Positions 1 through 13,382 of a stretch of 64,000 bases of DNA are shown one piece after another (the first letter of the stretch is position 1; every line of letters starts with the position of its first letter). Position numbers and translations under genes: made by a program. Location: the NCBI RefSeq assembly GCF_963259705.1, contig NC_081841.1, forward strand, positions 33,569,358 through 33,633,357, read 5' to 3'. Under the pieces are notes generated by a model. It was given only the letters and a program-made list of their open reading frames with translations, searched no databases and was not told the origin of the DNA. Origin of the DNA: Myotis daubentonii (taxonomy: Eukaryota; Chordata; Mammalia; Chiroptera; Vespertilionidae).

Positions 1-924
1 TTTGTTAAGAATGACAGTATCCTGATTTTTTTTTTAAAAAAAACAACAACAACAAAGACATGAACTTCCTCAAACACCAATATCTAAAATGGGCAAAATT
101 GAGATAAATAGGGGTTTCACTACTGCCAGTATTTGTTTAGTTGTTCAAGGCACTGGCAGTAAAAACAATCTATTGTTGCATGCTAGTCCTAAATATTCCA
201 TAAGAAACTAAAAAACATTAAGGCCAAGGAAGTGTTTCTAAACTGGTGTTTCACAGGACAAAACTAAGTGAGCTTTATTTGATGGGAGAGAATGGGCAGT
301 GGTTGGGACTTTGCATCTTGAATGAGCCAAGTTTCATAATCAGACAAGATTTCCCCCATCAGTATGTCTTAGCATATCCTCATGATGCTGTTTCCTAAAG
401 AAACAAGATGAGACCATGACCAATGCAGCCATAGGAGGTCTATTATAAATGCCACATGGAATGTTTATTTCTAAACTTCTACAGTGGATTTTTTTCCTTT
501 CAAAAGAACCTCAGTTTTTCCCCACAAACACTCAGTGGGTGTAGTTTGAGTGTTTCAGTTATATTTTCAGTGCTCCATTCACCTGGAGTCTCTGAAGCCT
601 ACTGCTTTGCCGAAATAAATGACATGAGAAGCAGAGAAACAAGGGTAACATATGAGGATGGTCCTGCTGCATCAAATGCCCTCAAAAACACCCCGTGAAG
701 AGGCATAGTGAGAGCTCTTTCCAATCTCAAACTCTTGCCTCCTCACTGACCCTAAATTTCAAGGTTTGCACAGAGCCCTAAGCTTAAAGTATGGCAGGCA
801 ATAGGATCTGCAGAATGTGACTTGAGGAAAGGTAGATGGAAGAGTAAAATAGCCCCACCTCCTGGTTGTCTTGAAACACCGGAGCTTGCAGAGTAATTAT
901 TTGGAGCTGCTGAAGAGCAACAGC

Positions 925-1055
925 TTTGTCTCTATCCCTAGACATTCTGATCAACTACATCTGCAGATGGATCTAGGAATCTACATTTCTAACAGTTACT
1001 TCTGAATCCGGTGGTCCACGGACCATACTTTGTAAAATGCTTCTGAGGGATAGAA
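925..1055 (+). mobile_element. MER5-like hAT-Charlie relic
   Basis: Segments such as AATCTACATTTCTAACAG, CTTCTGAATCCGGTGGTC and CACGGACCATACTTTG resemble the right half of MER5-type elements. The ends are decayed. Confidence 0.5.
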
Positions 1056-1335
1056 TGGGCAAAGTGTTAGTAGACTATGTCCTCTTTATATGTTTTATGT
1101 TCATTTGCACCAGCTGTTATCTGACCCAGCCATACTTACTAAAAAACAACAACCAACAACAAACTGAACTAAAAGCCATATAGGAAGTTATTACACATAG
1201 ATCTATCAAGGTAGAAAAAAATAACTATGGTGGAAGAGATAAGCAGAAAGCAGCCATTGGAAGGAAAGGAGACTTTTTGTGTTTAACATTTGCTAAAAAG
1301 TTGAAGGTAGAATCAAAGTGTTAAACAATTTAGAT

Positions 1336-1547
1336 TAGTGGTTCTCAACCTGTGGGTCGCAACCCCTTTGGTGGTCGAATGACCCTTTCACAGGGCTCGT
1401 CTAAGACCATCCTGCATATCGGATATTTACATTATGATTCATAACAGTAGCAACATTACAGTTATGAAGTAGCAACGAAAATAATTTTATGGTTGGGTCA
1501 CAACATGAGGAACTGTATTTAAAGGCCCAGAAGGTTGAGAACCACTG
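1336..1547. mobile_element. SPIN non-autonomous hAT transposon
   Basis: 212-bp element flanked by a perfect 8-bp target duplication ATTTAGAT (1328-1335 and 1548-1555), the hAT hallmark. The left end TAGTGGTTCTCAACC and right end GGTTGAGAACCACTG are inverted repeats, with the canonical first C changed to T. The inside (GGGTCGCAACCCCTTTGG, the TATGAAGTAGCAACG motif, ATGAGGAACTGTATT) matches my memory of SPIN ('Space Invader') elements, known to have spread horizontally among tetrapods including vespertilionid bats. It is a short internally deleted copy with no transposase. Confidence 0.88.
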
Positions 1548-3165
1548 ATTTAGATGATTTGTTATTCTAAATTAGACAACAGCAAGTTGAAAATTATACT
1601 TCTTAGTAATTTCATAATCTGAAATTTAGATTTTTTTTCTATACTAACAACAGGCTGAAAGATAACCCTGAAGTGTAGAAAACCTCATCAATAATAGTGT
1701 CAAGCTTTGGAAAACATAGATGCATTATAACAAGGTCGGCCTATCTTTTTCAGAATGTCCACCTTTAAGAAGTAAACTCCTAGTTTTCAGTTCAAAGTCA
1801 ACTTTAGGAAGTGGGGTTATTTATATTGAAAACAAAATTATTTTTGATACTTTTGCTCTTTTCATAATAAAACTGATTACCCCTCCATAATAATAATTGT
1901 GAAAAGAAACACAGTATAATAAGTAAAGAACACATTTGCTGTTTTTATTGGTGCCTTGCATGGCAGTAATACTGAAAAAAGAGAATGCAAAAACAAAAAA
2001 ACAAAAACAAAAACAGGTTGGTGGCAACCCACATCTTTTTTTTTTTTTTTAAGAGTACATAAACTCCTGTTTTATTTTTATTGTGGCATGAATGATAACA
2101 TAAAACCGAAAACATGAAAATATACAACTTATATTACACTATGTGTTATGAACAAAATATAAATCTATAACTCTATGTTATATTTACATAATTATTTATT
2201 TTATTAAATTTCAAGTGAGATGGTAGGTTGCACATACTTTGTTTTAAGCTCCAGGCATTTGATTGTCTCTTTTCTACTTTTAAAAACAATTTTTACTCAT
2301 AAAATCCAAAATGTTAGAAGGACTAAGAGCTTTAGAGCCAGTGGAGCTATATAAATACTGTTATAGTGAACCAGTGACAGAAACACTGGGAGGACAGGAA
2401 TCAATCAGTAGAAAACTCAACACAACATCATCTTCAACCTGGGAAACTGAGAGTTATAAGAAAATTTAAAATTAAATACTGTAAAAGCCTGTCTAAACGA
2501 AAACCTACACCCTATAAGACAAAGAGATATCTGATCCACTTTTAGTGGGCTTCATATTTTTCCTGGCAGACCCCATAGTTTTTATTTTACTATTCACTTG
2601 ATAAACAAATATCTTATAAACCTGTTTGTAAATATACAGCTGTTTATTACAATTCAATAATTTACCTATTAGAATGATTGAAAATGTAATTATTTCTGAC
2701 GTTTAAAAGTGATCTAAGAGATTTCTTCTGGAACAGTAACAACTTCAGGCCTAAGAAAATAATCTGAAATGGGACCGTGAAATACTTAAAGATAATGATC
2801 TTTAAACGAATTAAGGTAAAAGTTTACTCCAGAAATCAAATCTAGGAAATAATTTCATCAAAGAAGACTCTTATATTTGTTCCTTATAAGAGGATTTGGT
2901 TTCAATGATTATGTTCTTTGGGAGGGATTTTATACATGGTTACCTCTTCACTGCAGTTGCCAAATAAATGCTAAAAATTGACTCAACTAATTTAGGTATA
3001 AGTGTACTGAAGAGTACTTTTGTATTTTATCCAATTGTAGTAAGTAGCCAAATTAGCAACTTGTAAATGAGCAACTTTAACTTATTTTTCTTCAGTAATG
3101 TTCTTTTAGATCCATATTAAAACATGACTATTTTCAGAGGAACTGATTACAACAGCCATAAAAAA

Positions 3166-3220
3166 ACACACACACACACACACACAACAGAATTCTGGCA
3201 GGATTACTCTGTACTTGGGT

Positions 3221-3302
<82 letters not shown>
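3166..3302. repeat. CA / GT-GA compound microsatellites
   Basis: (CA)n at 3166-3186, then (GT)n 3223-3259 running directly into (GA)n 3259-3302. The short arginine/glutamate or valine/cysteine reading frames over it are artefacts. Confidence 0.97.
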
Positions 3303-3305
<3 letters not shown>

Positions 3306-3499
3306 AAATGGGGAGGAAGGGAAAGAAAGGAGAGAGGAGGGAGATTATGTTCATTTTAGTTTAATCTTACTTTTATTTCCTCTACCTTATCCTTTTGGTC
3401 AACATGGGGCACAGAAAAAGAATACAAGGTTTTAAGATCCTTTAAAAAAATTTATAAACCAATCAAATGCCAGAAAGGCAATGTGTTAACACAGTATGT

Positions 3500-3640
3500 T
3501 GCTATTCATAGCACCTTTATCAAATGACTTCAAAGCACTTTAAACATTAATGTAATTTTTTTTTCTTTTGGGGGAAAACTAAGGCAAAGAAATGGTAATA
3601 CCAGTGAGTTAGATGTCAGAACAAGAGAACATAATGCAGG
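3500..3640 (-). repeat. MIR-like SINE relic
   Basis: AAAGCACTTTAAACATTAA followed by GGAAAACTAAGGCAAAGAAA has the order of a reversed MIR. It is highly diverged. Confidence 0.4.
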
Positions 3641-4462
3641 GCCATGAACTTGCTTTTGTTTCAGTCATGCACAGTTTAGTCTCCGTGACATAAACGTAAC
3701 TAAATAAAGTTAACTGAATTTCAGCAGTTAAAGGTCACCATTAACAATTTTCTTTTCCCTTTTAAATAAAACAAACTGAAAAACAAATGTAAAAAGACCA
3801 AACAGAAGTGTTTTGTCAATTCCCTGGTAATGTGTGTTAGAATTGGTTTCAGCCTTGCATGCGGCATCTACCTGGAGCTAAAACAAAGTATTCTTGTAGC
3901 CCGAAGTCATGAAATGAAAACCAAGTACTTGTAGAACATGGGGTAAAATAAGTATCCAGCAAATGTGAGACGTGAACCCACATAAATCAGAGAGAATTTC
4001 TTAATGAAGACAGAGAACAAATTTTTTAAAATCTGTTTTCACATTGTACATAATAACACTATAAAAACAAGTGTCTATTTTTTCTTATCCAGAGTGCTTG
4101 AAAACAAAATGAAACAAACAAACAAAAAAATTGGCTCTAGATGACTGTGGCAATTAAATAACCAAAATGACTGATGAGAGCATAAGTTAATTAAGATTGA
4201 ATGTGACCCTCCTATTAATTCACTCCTTTGTATTAAACACCAGAACTTGACATTATTGGGGCCAGATTTTTTTTTTTTTTAAAGGAGAAAACTTATGTAA
4301 GGAGCAGTAAAATTATCTGGGTAAATGTGTGTGCATGTGTGTGTGTGAAAATTCATTTTAAATATCTAACAGCTTATTGGCTGCACTTCCCAATCAGAGC
4401 AGAATAAAATAGAAAGGGAGAAATAAATTATACATAACTTACTAATCTGGGAACAGCTGACC

Positions 4463-4518
4463 ATTATTATTATTATTATTACTATTATTATTATTTTTAT
4501 CATCATCATCATTATTAC
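4463..4518. repeat. (ATT)n trinucleotide repeat
   Basis: About 18 imperfect ATT/ATC units, just past the proposed SOX5 polyadenylation site. Confidence 0.9.
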
Positions 4519-4851
4519 AACACTAGCAAAAAGAGGCAGTTCAAATGAAAATACAGTCATCAAAAACAAACAGAAAAACAAACAAAACAAAATCTCTGAC
4601 ATGCAGGATATGATCGGCCCCTCCAAGCAAAACCCCAGAGCAAGTCTTTTGAGAGAGAGAAAAATAAAAAGGACTTCTTTTCTTAGTTATATGTAAAAAT
4701 CAAATTGTAAGGTCGGGTTTGGGGGGAGTGGGGCGGGACAGGAAGGTGATGACTGGAGTTAAAATCACAGCACTTCCAAACTACTGGTTGGAGTATTTAC
4801 TGTTTGATGCTTCCGCAAAAATAATGGCAACTGACTTTCAATGAGTTTGCA

Positions 4852-4857
4852 TTTATT
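4852..4857 (-). terminator. Candidate SOX5 polyadenylation signal AATAAA
   Basis: Perfect AATAAA on the minus strand, in the context GCAAATAAATGCAAA, about 1.8 kb after the stop codon. Cleavage would fall near 4830-4840. Chosen by distance only. Confidence 0.35.
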
Positions 4858-5671
4858 TGCACAAGGCCCACACTGCCTTAGCATTTGGCTGGCAACACTG
4901 AAACAAGCAGTCTCGTCACCATCCATTGTTGCTCTATGCACACACTCCACTGGAACCTACACTTGGACTCCAGTGGCTTCCTCTGACAGCCAGGGAAGCA
5001 CAGTGGCAAGGGTCCCCGGGTTCAGCCAGGCTCCATTGTGTTGGGCTGCGATGACTTTTAATAAAATCCCGCTTTTTGCATGAGATGCGCGTGGCCCACA
5101 ATTCTGAAATGCAAATGGCCTCCACCTCGTATGTTGGCGAGATGAAAGATACCTTATAAAAAACCATCAGTTCCATTTCCTCAACAGGAGAGATGGAATT
5201 TTGAAGAAAGAAGCTAATTCTCTATTTCTGGAACATGGGCAAATGTATTCAAGGAAAACAACAATTGTGTTTGTTTGATGTTATCAACAGAAAAACAAAC
5301 AGAAATCATTAAGTAGCAAACATTAGTGAAACCAACTGACCAGGGAGAAGGGACTTCTGGGAGCAGTTTGCTAGTAGCTTCCATATTATACATGCGCACG
5401 TCTATTACACAGGGCCACCTGATTCATCCAATAGTCATTATATTAGACATTTAAAAATATAATTTCTGAGCCCTATATTGGTTAAGTTGTCATTTGAAGT
5501 GCAAAGTCAAGGTCAAGGTTGCTTCCAGACCAGTCACTTAGGAGGATGTGGGATTTCATCCCCGGGTGTGGGTTTAACTCACAATGGTCCAACGTTATTC
5601 CTATTAGTACCATAATCACACACATACATACACACAAAAATCCAAGATCAGAAAATATTTTTCTCTAAATT

Positions 5672-5673
<2 letters not shown>

Positions 5674-5717
<44 letters not shown>
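5674..5717. repeat. (CT)n microsatellite in the SOX5 3' UTR
   Basis: 22 pure CT units, read as (GA)n in SOX5 mRNA. Confidence 0.97.
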
Positions 5718-5720
<3 letters not shown>

Positions 5721-6653
5721 CACCTGAGAACAGCACCTACAGTTTCCATTTAAAAAAAAGTCAAATCTCACCAGCTGCTGGTATTTTAGGTTTTTCAAGG
5801 GATTGTCTAAGATATAACACTGTCCTAACTTAAGAAGGAACAGGAAAACGAAAAGGAAAGAAATGAACTGGGTCAACACGTCAGTACAAATTTGGCACTT
5901 GCTCAAAGATGTAGTGTGGTGTGCAATAAAGTCCTCTAAAGAAAATACATAATTGCTTATTTTGTGATGGATAGCAAGGAAGTTAAAAACAGGCTCTTTT
6001 TCCCTCTTCCCCCCCCATGCACAGACTTCCATCTTTAAAATATAGAGATGGAGAAGGTGGAAAGAAGTAAAGAGAAATTCATCTTTCTTTTTTTTTCTGT
6101 CAGGTGCATTACAAAATAAAAAAAAAGGAAATAAAAGAAGAAAAAAAAACAGAAAAGGAAGGAGGAAAGGAAAAGGAAACCCCCCCCCCCCCAGAAAACC
6201 CCCAAAACAAAACAAAACTTATTTCTTTTTAAAAATTGTAGCACAAAACAACAAAACACATTCACAAGCCACTTGTTGGCACTGTGTACCTGAGTGAGAA
6301 TTTCTAGAACATTGTAGAACAAACAGCCATAAAGTTTATTAAAAAAAAAAAAAAAAGTTGACGGGTAAGACTTCAGTGCTTGGATGTAGCAGCTGAATTA
6401 CTGGCATTATTTTACCCATAGCTTATTTCAATCTCTTGTTGTTGATATTGTTGTTTGCTTGTTGTATATATTTTTTTCCTTTCCAAGCCTTTTGAGGCTG
6501 AGGTCTATTAGTCAGCTGATGTCCCAACTATTTAAGACTAACAGTTAAAGTAACAGTCAGTGTATGAGAAAGTTAATGTGCTTGGCCACTGGTAAGGATG
6601 AACCAGCTAGGGCTTCTTTAAGTCCTAAGGTCACGGCAATCTTTTGACCCTTA

Positions 6654-7070
<417 letters not shown>

Positions 7071-7566
7071 CTATTGCCCAACATTTAAAAGTTGTATCCT
7101 ACTTTGATTCTAATGCCTTACTTCCATGTAGTGCTTTATAGATTACAAGACATATGTGTTACCCGTTGGATTTTTGAGATAAATTCTGTTTTGTTACTGT
7201 TCTAATTTATGAAAAAATTAAGAACCAGAAAGATTAAGCAAAAGAAACCAAATTCTTGACCCCTAGTTCATTTCTTCTTCATTGCAGCATGCAGAAACAT
7301 TGAAAAAAATAATTACAATTCAATTTTAATGGAAAGATCCTAAAGTATTAGAGCTCTGAAAGTAATCGATTGCCCAGAACTCACCAGAACTGAATAATAT
7401 CACATTCCACCTATGCCCTGACATAGATGTAGGTGGGGGTAGGAAACAGGGCCAGTCTTATGGGAGGACAATCTCCGAAGCTACATAGGCCTCAGGGCTT
7501 AGAAAGATTCTACCCTTGTCTTAAAGGTCTGTTGTCACAGTCTTAAAATTCTTAATAATTTTTTAA

Positions 7567-7952
7567 CTTAAATTCTTTATTGTTTAAAGTATTACATAAG
7601 TCTCCTTTTTTCCCCATTGACCATTCCCCGGCTGCCCCCACCCCCCAGACATGCCCACCCATCCCCCCACTGCCCCTGCCCCCTGCAGTCTGTGTTCATT
7701 GGTTATGCCCAATATGCATGCATACAAGTCTTTTGGTTGATCTCTTACCCCCTCACCCCACAACCTTCCCTCATAGGTTGGACAGTCTGTTCGATGCTTC
7801 TATGACTCTCGTGCTATTTTTGTTCATCAGTTTATGTTGTTCATTATATTCCATAAATGAGTGAGATCATGTGATATTTATCTTTCTCTGACTGGCTTAT
7901 TTCACTTAGCATAATGCTCTCCAGTTCCATCCATGCAGTTGCAAATGGTAAG
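7567..7952 (-). mobile_element. 5'-truncated L1 (3' end only)
   Basis: Flanked by a perfect 20-bp target duplication (7547-7566 and 7953-7972, beginning AATTCTTAATAA). The body, including TCATGTGATATTTATC, TGACTGGCTTATTTCACTTA and CCATGCAGTTGCAAATGG, is the reverse complement of the common Laurasiatherian L1 3' region. The 386-bp insert has no coding capacity. Confidence 0.75.
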
Positions 7953-8459
7953 AATTCTTAATAATTTTTTAAACAGGGGCCCTGTATTTTCATTTTGCAT
8001 TGGGAGCCACAAATTATGGGCTAATCCTAGTAGAAAGGGATTAATAAATGGTGTTCATGCGTTCATTCATTCATTCATATGTTCATTTTGTTCACTACTT
8101 CTCCAAGAAGTGTTGGGTTTCATCTGAGCTTTGCAAAGAGCCATGCACTGGTCTATAAACCATAGAACCCAGACAGAGCATGATGATCCTTTCAAAGGAA
8201 TGGAGGGGGTGGGGCATATTTGAAAAGGTTTTATCTAAGGTATCCTCTGACCATTTTCATTACAGTATTTATTCTAAAAAGCTCTTGGGGTCTTACTTAT
8301 TTCTGTTCCAAATATGAGCAACTTTATTTCTGTATTTTTTGAGAAAATTCTGTAGAAGTGATGCAGTTGCAGGTAGCATATTATGGGGTGCTCAACAGCA
8401 TTGCTGTAGGGAAAGATAAAACATCCCAAGAGCTGCTTTTTAAAAAATTGTTGACTCTA

Positions 8460-8671
8460 GCCCGGCTGGTGTGGCTCAGTGGTTGAGCATCAACCTATGA
8501 ACCAGGAGGTTACAGTTTGATTCCCGGTCAGGGCACACACCTGGGTTGTGGGCTTGATCCCCAGTGGGGGGCATGCAGGAGGCAGCCAATCAATCATTCT
8601 CTCTCATCAATGATGTTTCACTCTCTTTCTCTCCCTCTCCCTTCCTTTCTTAAATCAATAAAAAATATTTT
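8460..8671 (+). mobile_element. Ves SINE (V1)
   Basis: tRNA-derived bat SINE with A box GTGGCTCAGTGG and B-box region GTTTGATTCCC. Perfect 19-bp target duplication (8441-8459 and 8672-8690, TAAAAAATTGTTGACTCTA). Confidence 0.93.
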
Positions 8672-8782
8672 TAAAAAATTGTTGACTCTATTACTGATGT
8701 CCCCAGTTTCCTCCCCCTTTGCCTCGCCCTCCTCCAGGCCTTCACCAGTTATGAAGAGCTGGTTTATGAGAGCTGCATTCTT

Positions 8783-8991
8783 CATATATACTGATTTCAG
8801 AGAAAGGGAGAGGGAGAGAGCAAAACATCAATGAGAGAGAAACATCACCTGGCTGCCTTCTACACACCCCCTACTGAGGACTACTGAGGATGAAGCCAGA
8901 AACCTGGGTATGTGCCCTGACCAGGAATTGAACCAGCGACCTCCTGGTGCACGGGAGGACGCTCAACCAACTGAGCCACACGGACCAGGCA
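8783..8991 (-). mobile_element. Ves SINE (V2)
   Basis: Reverse-orientation copy, in which CTGAGCCACACGGACCAGG is the complement of the tRNA-like head. 14-bp duplication AGAGCTGCATTCTT at 8769-8782 and 8992-9005. It lies 110 bp from V1 in opposite orientation. Confidence 0.92.
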
Positions 8992-9451
8992 AGAGCTGCA
9001 TTCTTAATTCAGAAGAGACCTTTCTCCTTTACACCTGGTTGTGCCCTAAATAGAGTCCCTAATTTGTGTGCCCTCAAAGACCACTGTATATGCCTTCATC
9101 ACCCAGAAACCTCTCTAAACCCAGAAACCAGTGTTTCTTCCTTTTCAAATCATTTTTAGGTTGTATTCTCTCCACAAAATTGTTACTTGTGGTGGCATTT
9201 ATCTCTGTGAATACTTGGAAGTAATGAAAACCAACGAGAAAAAGAACCAGCAATGCTTCTGAGTTTTGAAGAGCAAACTTCAAAATCATTTACTTTCAGA
9301 TATTAGATTTTCAAACCAGCCGTTTACCAGGCTCATGTTAGAGCCATTGTTCCAGGAGCTCGGAGTGAACTGACAGGGATGGATGCTCTTCCAGGATCCT
9401 GTGGGGGAGGATTTACTCTCTGAAAAGACACTGTGCTCAGGTTCTTTCTCA

Positions 9452-9937
<486 letters not shown>

Positions 9938-10193
9938 TTAGGGGTTCTGTCCTCCAAGAAACTGTGCACCCAAAGGTCCAAACGCTGGGCAATAGATGTA
10001 CTTTTTTCTGGCACGAATGACCAAGTTAGCCAAACTGGTCTGGTATGTACTTAACAGCTTATAGGTAATTTAATGGATATATCTTTCGTTTCTACGTTAG
10101 ACCATGATAGAATTCAAGTGGGAACTAAAAAGTTATGCAAAAACTCATTACATATTTTGAATCTGAGATTAATTATCCAGTTTTGAATATTTT

Positions 10194-10410
10194 TTTTAAA
10201 TTTTTTTATTGATTTTTTACACAGAGGAAGGGAGAGGGAAAGAGTGTTAGGAATATCAATGTAAGAGAAACATCGATCAGCTCCTTCCTGCACACCCCCT
10301 ACTGGAGATGTGCCCGCAACCAAGGTACATGCCCTTGACCGGAATCGAACCTGGGACCCTTCAGTCTGCAGGCCCACTGCTCTATCCACTGAGCCAAACC
10401 AGTTACGGCT
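10194..10410 (-). mobile_element. Ves SINE (V3)
   Basis: Head (minus strand) AGCCGTAACTGGTTTGGCTC with B box GGTTCGATTCC. Duplication AGTTTTGAATATTTT at 10179-10193 and 10411-10425. Well preserved. Confidence 0.92.
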
Positions 10411-10456
10411 AGTTTTGAATATTTTTATGTAGGGGTGTATTACTACAAAGGTTTCT

Positions 10457-11000
10457 TGCCAGAATCCGGTCCATCCTTGCTGCTTGACACAATTGCTGCA
10501 GGGAAGAAACATCTGCACAGCATATGTTTCAAGGGACCTGGCGTATATGGCATACTGTTCTTAATATGTTTGCTCCCCTTCTTGGCGCTATGTGTTTTAA
10601 GCAAGGTCGCCTCTCCGAGAAAGGTTATTTCCCCAGGTAGGGATTTTTCCCTGAAGTTAGGGAGGGAATGAAACCCCTTAACTAAGTGCCAGGCGGGTAG
10701 TTAATCACTTTAACTATGAATAATCACGCTTAAGCTACATAATCTTTACTCCCTGGAATAGAGATAAGAAACGCCCTAACCTTTGGAATAGAAATTTATA
10801 GGATTAAAATCAACTGGTATAAATACAGATGTAACAAGACAATAAAACACAGAACCTGGCTGGAGATCCTGGCTAGAACCAGGCAAGAGAACCTGGTTAG
10901 GCTGCTGATCAGCTGAACGCTGTCTCCGTGTCATTCCTTCTTCGCCGACTCTGTCCACACCTTTGGGAACCCCTGAACCTGCTGGGGTTGGACCCCAACA
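10457..11000 (+). mobile_element. Solo LTR, betaretrovirus-like (ERV2-type)
   Basis: 544-bp element that begins TGCCAGAATCCGG and ends GGACCCCAACA (TG...CA). It is flanked by a perfect 6-bp duplication GTTTCT (10451-10456 and 11001-11006); six bases is typical of class II/betaretrovirus-like proviruses. A TATA-like TATAAATA is at about 10818 and AATAAA at 10841-10846, only about 20 bp apart, so the polyadenylation signal lies at or before the expected start site, as in LTRs with a very short R region. No internal viral genes remain, so it is a solo LTR left by recombination. It carries no protein-coding part. Confidence 0.8.
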
Positions 11001-11119
11001 GTTTCTAATGTTTTTTATATATAATTGTCATTCTCTCAAAATGTTTACATATATTTACAAGAATAATTATAGTTTAATAGTTCATTTTATTACAATTTTA
11101 ATGATAAAATATTATATTA

Positions 11120-11345
11120 ATGAAGATGCACTGTTTACTGTGTGCTAGGGACTGTGCTAAAATTTTAGATAAATTGTTTCATTTTTATTTTCACCACAAT
11201 TCTATAAGATAGACAGCTTTTACACCTACTTTCATAGGTTGAGAAAATTGAAGTTCAGGTAGATGAAGTAACTTACTCAAGGCCACACAACTATTAAATT
11301 GCAGATTTGTGACTCAAGGTCAGGTTTGATGGAATTGAAAGTATG
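11120..11345 (-). repeat. MIR SINE
   Basis: Reverse MIR: TTTACTGTGTGCTAGGGACT, then a GAGAAAATTGAAGTTCAGG-like core and AAGGCCACACAACTATTAA. Confidence 0.75.
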
Positions 11346-13020
11346 CAACAATGTATGTCTTTACATACCTATACCCACCTACTAAATATGATCTAGCAGA
11401 GGTCAGAATTACATTAACAAGTAAGGAAGACTTTTAATAAAACACTTTCAATAATATATAGAGATGTTACTTCCTATGATATAGTATGCATTGCTAATAT
11501 TAACCCAAATTGATTTCCCCTTCATTTTCACTTTTAATTTTGTTTTGTATTCAACTAGGAATGCAAAAACAACTCTTGAAGCTTAATTACAAATAGTTTA
11601 TGCTAATTCTCAATAGAGATAAAATTTAAAGCTTAGCTGCTTATCAGTATGGCTATGTGACGTACTAAAAGGAGTCATAGGAATAATGTTTATTTTTTAT
11701 TAAACATGTGAAAAAAATCTATTTGCAGATGGAGTGTGCTTATCTGCAAAAAGTCAGCTCAACCCTTTCCAAATGCAAAAAGATCCAAATAACCAGAATT
11801 AGGAGATCCCTACCCAATACGTATGGGCACTGCTGCTTTTACCTGCCTTCCGGAATCATCTAAGCAAGATCTTAAAAGCTTTCAAATGGGTTCATTACTC
11901 AGACATAACTCCACATCTCAAATGCAAATAGCCCCTGATGAATAGTTCTTGCGGGGAATTCCCCAACATGGGCTGTTAACTGTCTTAAAGGAACACAAGG
12001 GAAGGGGCAATAGCTCTTCCTTTAGAATTGTTTCCTAAACAATTTGTAACAGGTGTTCCAAAGGTTTATAAACAAATTTTTCCAATCTAGGCAGTCAATA
12101 TGATTTTGTTCTATTTACAACAGAAACAAGGTTACAGTTCAAACAATAGAATTTATTTTTCCATTCCTTTATCAAACTTGTGTGTAATTAGCAGTGTCCA
12201 ACATTGTTATAGGTTCAGGCTCAGATTCCTTATTGCCCAACATTACTCTCTAGAAGTACTTGAAAACCATTATGTTGTTCTCATGGCAAATAAAACTATA
12301 ACACCATTGAACTCGGGGTCAATTCTTTTCATGGAGTTTCTTGTAAGTATGTACAGTATACCAGAATTTTGGATTTCATATCAGGGACTGAAAAAGTGAG
12401 CTGAGCAAAATAAACTTACTGAATAATTATAGGAATACACTACAAAATGGGTCAAGAATGGTTGACTTATAATTCACTGGCTACCTTTATCACCAACCCA
12501 CAGAACAACAACAACAACAAAATAGCATTTTCATTTTGAATAGAATGGCCAATGATTCTTCCCAAAGTCGGAATATTCTATAAGTTTGAAAAGAATACGT
12601 TTCTCTAAGGAAAGGAACTGTTTCTGCCTCATAGTAACCTGCCTTGGTATGTGAAAACTTTTTTTAGATTTCCCACTCCGTGCATGATGCTGTATTAATT
12701 ACTGACTATGCAGTGGTGAATTATTAGCGGGTCTTCTTTTCTTGCAGGGGAGAAAAATATCTTAAACATCTAATTATACAATTTATTATTTTAATTATAG
12801 TTAAGGAAAGCACAGGAAGCTGTAAGAACATTTGGTAAAGAGGTGGGATCAGTCTTCTGTAGGCGAGGAAGTCTCTGCTGCAGAAGTGACTCCGATAGGT
12901 ATCAGAGAGAGAAGAACATCCTATGGGGGAAGAATGGGATGGTCAAGGCCTTGCAGTAGGAAGGGGGATTAGAGGAACTTAAAGAAAGTTGGGTATGGCT
13001 AAAATGCATGCAGAGAAAGA

Positions 13021-13021
<1 letters not shown>

Positions 13022-13063
<42 letters not shown>
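13022..13063. repeat. (TA)n microsatellite
   Basis: 21 pure TA units. Confidence 0.97.
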
Positions 13064-13064
<1 letters not shown>

Positions 13065-13382
13065 CTATGTATAATGAAAGAGAAATTAATTTTCAGAGAA
13101 GTTGGCTTCTAAATCTGGCATGACCCAGAATCACACAATATTTAGACATTTACTAGCATAATTTCTCTGGAGTTATCGCGAAATTCTAAGATACATTTTA
13201 AAATTTTACCATAGCATAGTTAACCAGTCCTTTTAAAATTAAAAATTAAGAGAGTTTAATAATTTTCCAAGTACAGGTCTTTTATTTCCTAGACATTTAC
13301 ATTTTTTATGCAATTACAAATGGGACTGTTTTCATAGTTTCCCTTTCTGATAGTTCATTATTGGTGTATTTAAAAAAGATAG

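Larger units (their letters stand above)
1..4829. other. Flank downstream of SOX5
   Basis: AT-rich non-coding sequence with no supportable gene. It holds a MER5-like hAT relic (about 925-1055), a SPIN element (1336-1547), GT/GA and CA microsatellites (3166-3302), a MIR-like relic (about 3500-3640) and an ATT repeat (4463-4518). I recognise nothing in 1-920, 1560-3150 or 3650-4450. Confidence 0.7.
4830..6653 (-). other. SOX5: SOX5 3' untranslated region (far end approximate)
   Basis: Sequence directly after the TGA, free of recognisable SINEs or Helitrons. Read as mRNA it contains a G run from the C13 tract at 6181-6193, a (GA)n run from 5717-5674, and AATAAA hexamers at 6340-6335 and 4857-4852. 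The second would give a 3' UTR of about 1.8 kb, in line with the length I recall for mammalian SOX5. Further AATAAA matches beyond (for example near 3373) could give longer forms. The far boundary is inferred. Confidence 0.5.

Noticed and set aside
5616..6215. 199-codon minus-strand open frame
   Set aside because: Sits in the SOX5 3' UTR and is built from poly-purine, GA-repeat and G-run sequence; composition is Phe/Leu/Arg-Glu low complexity.
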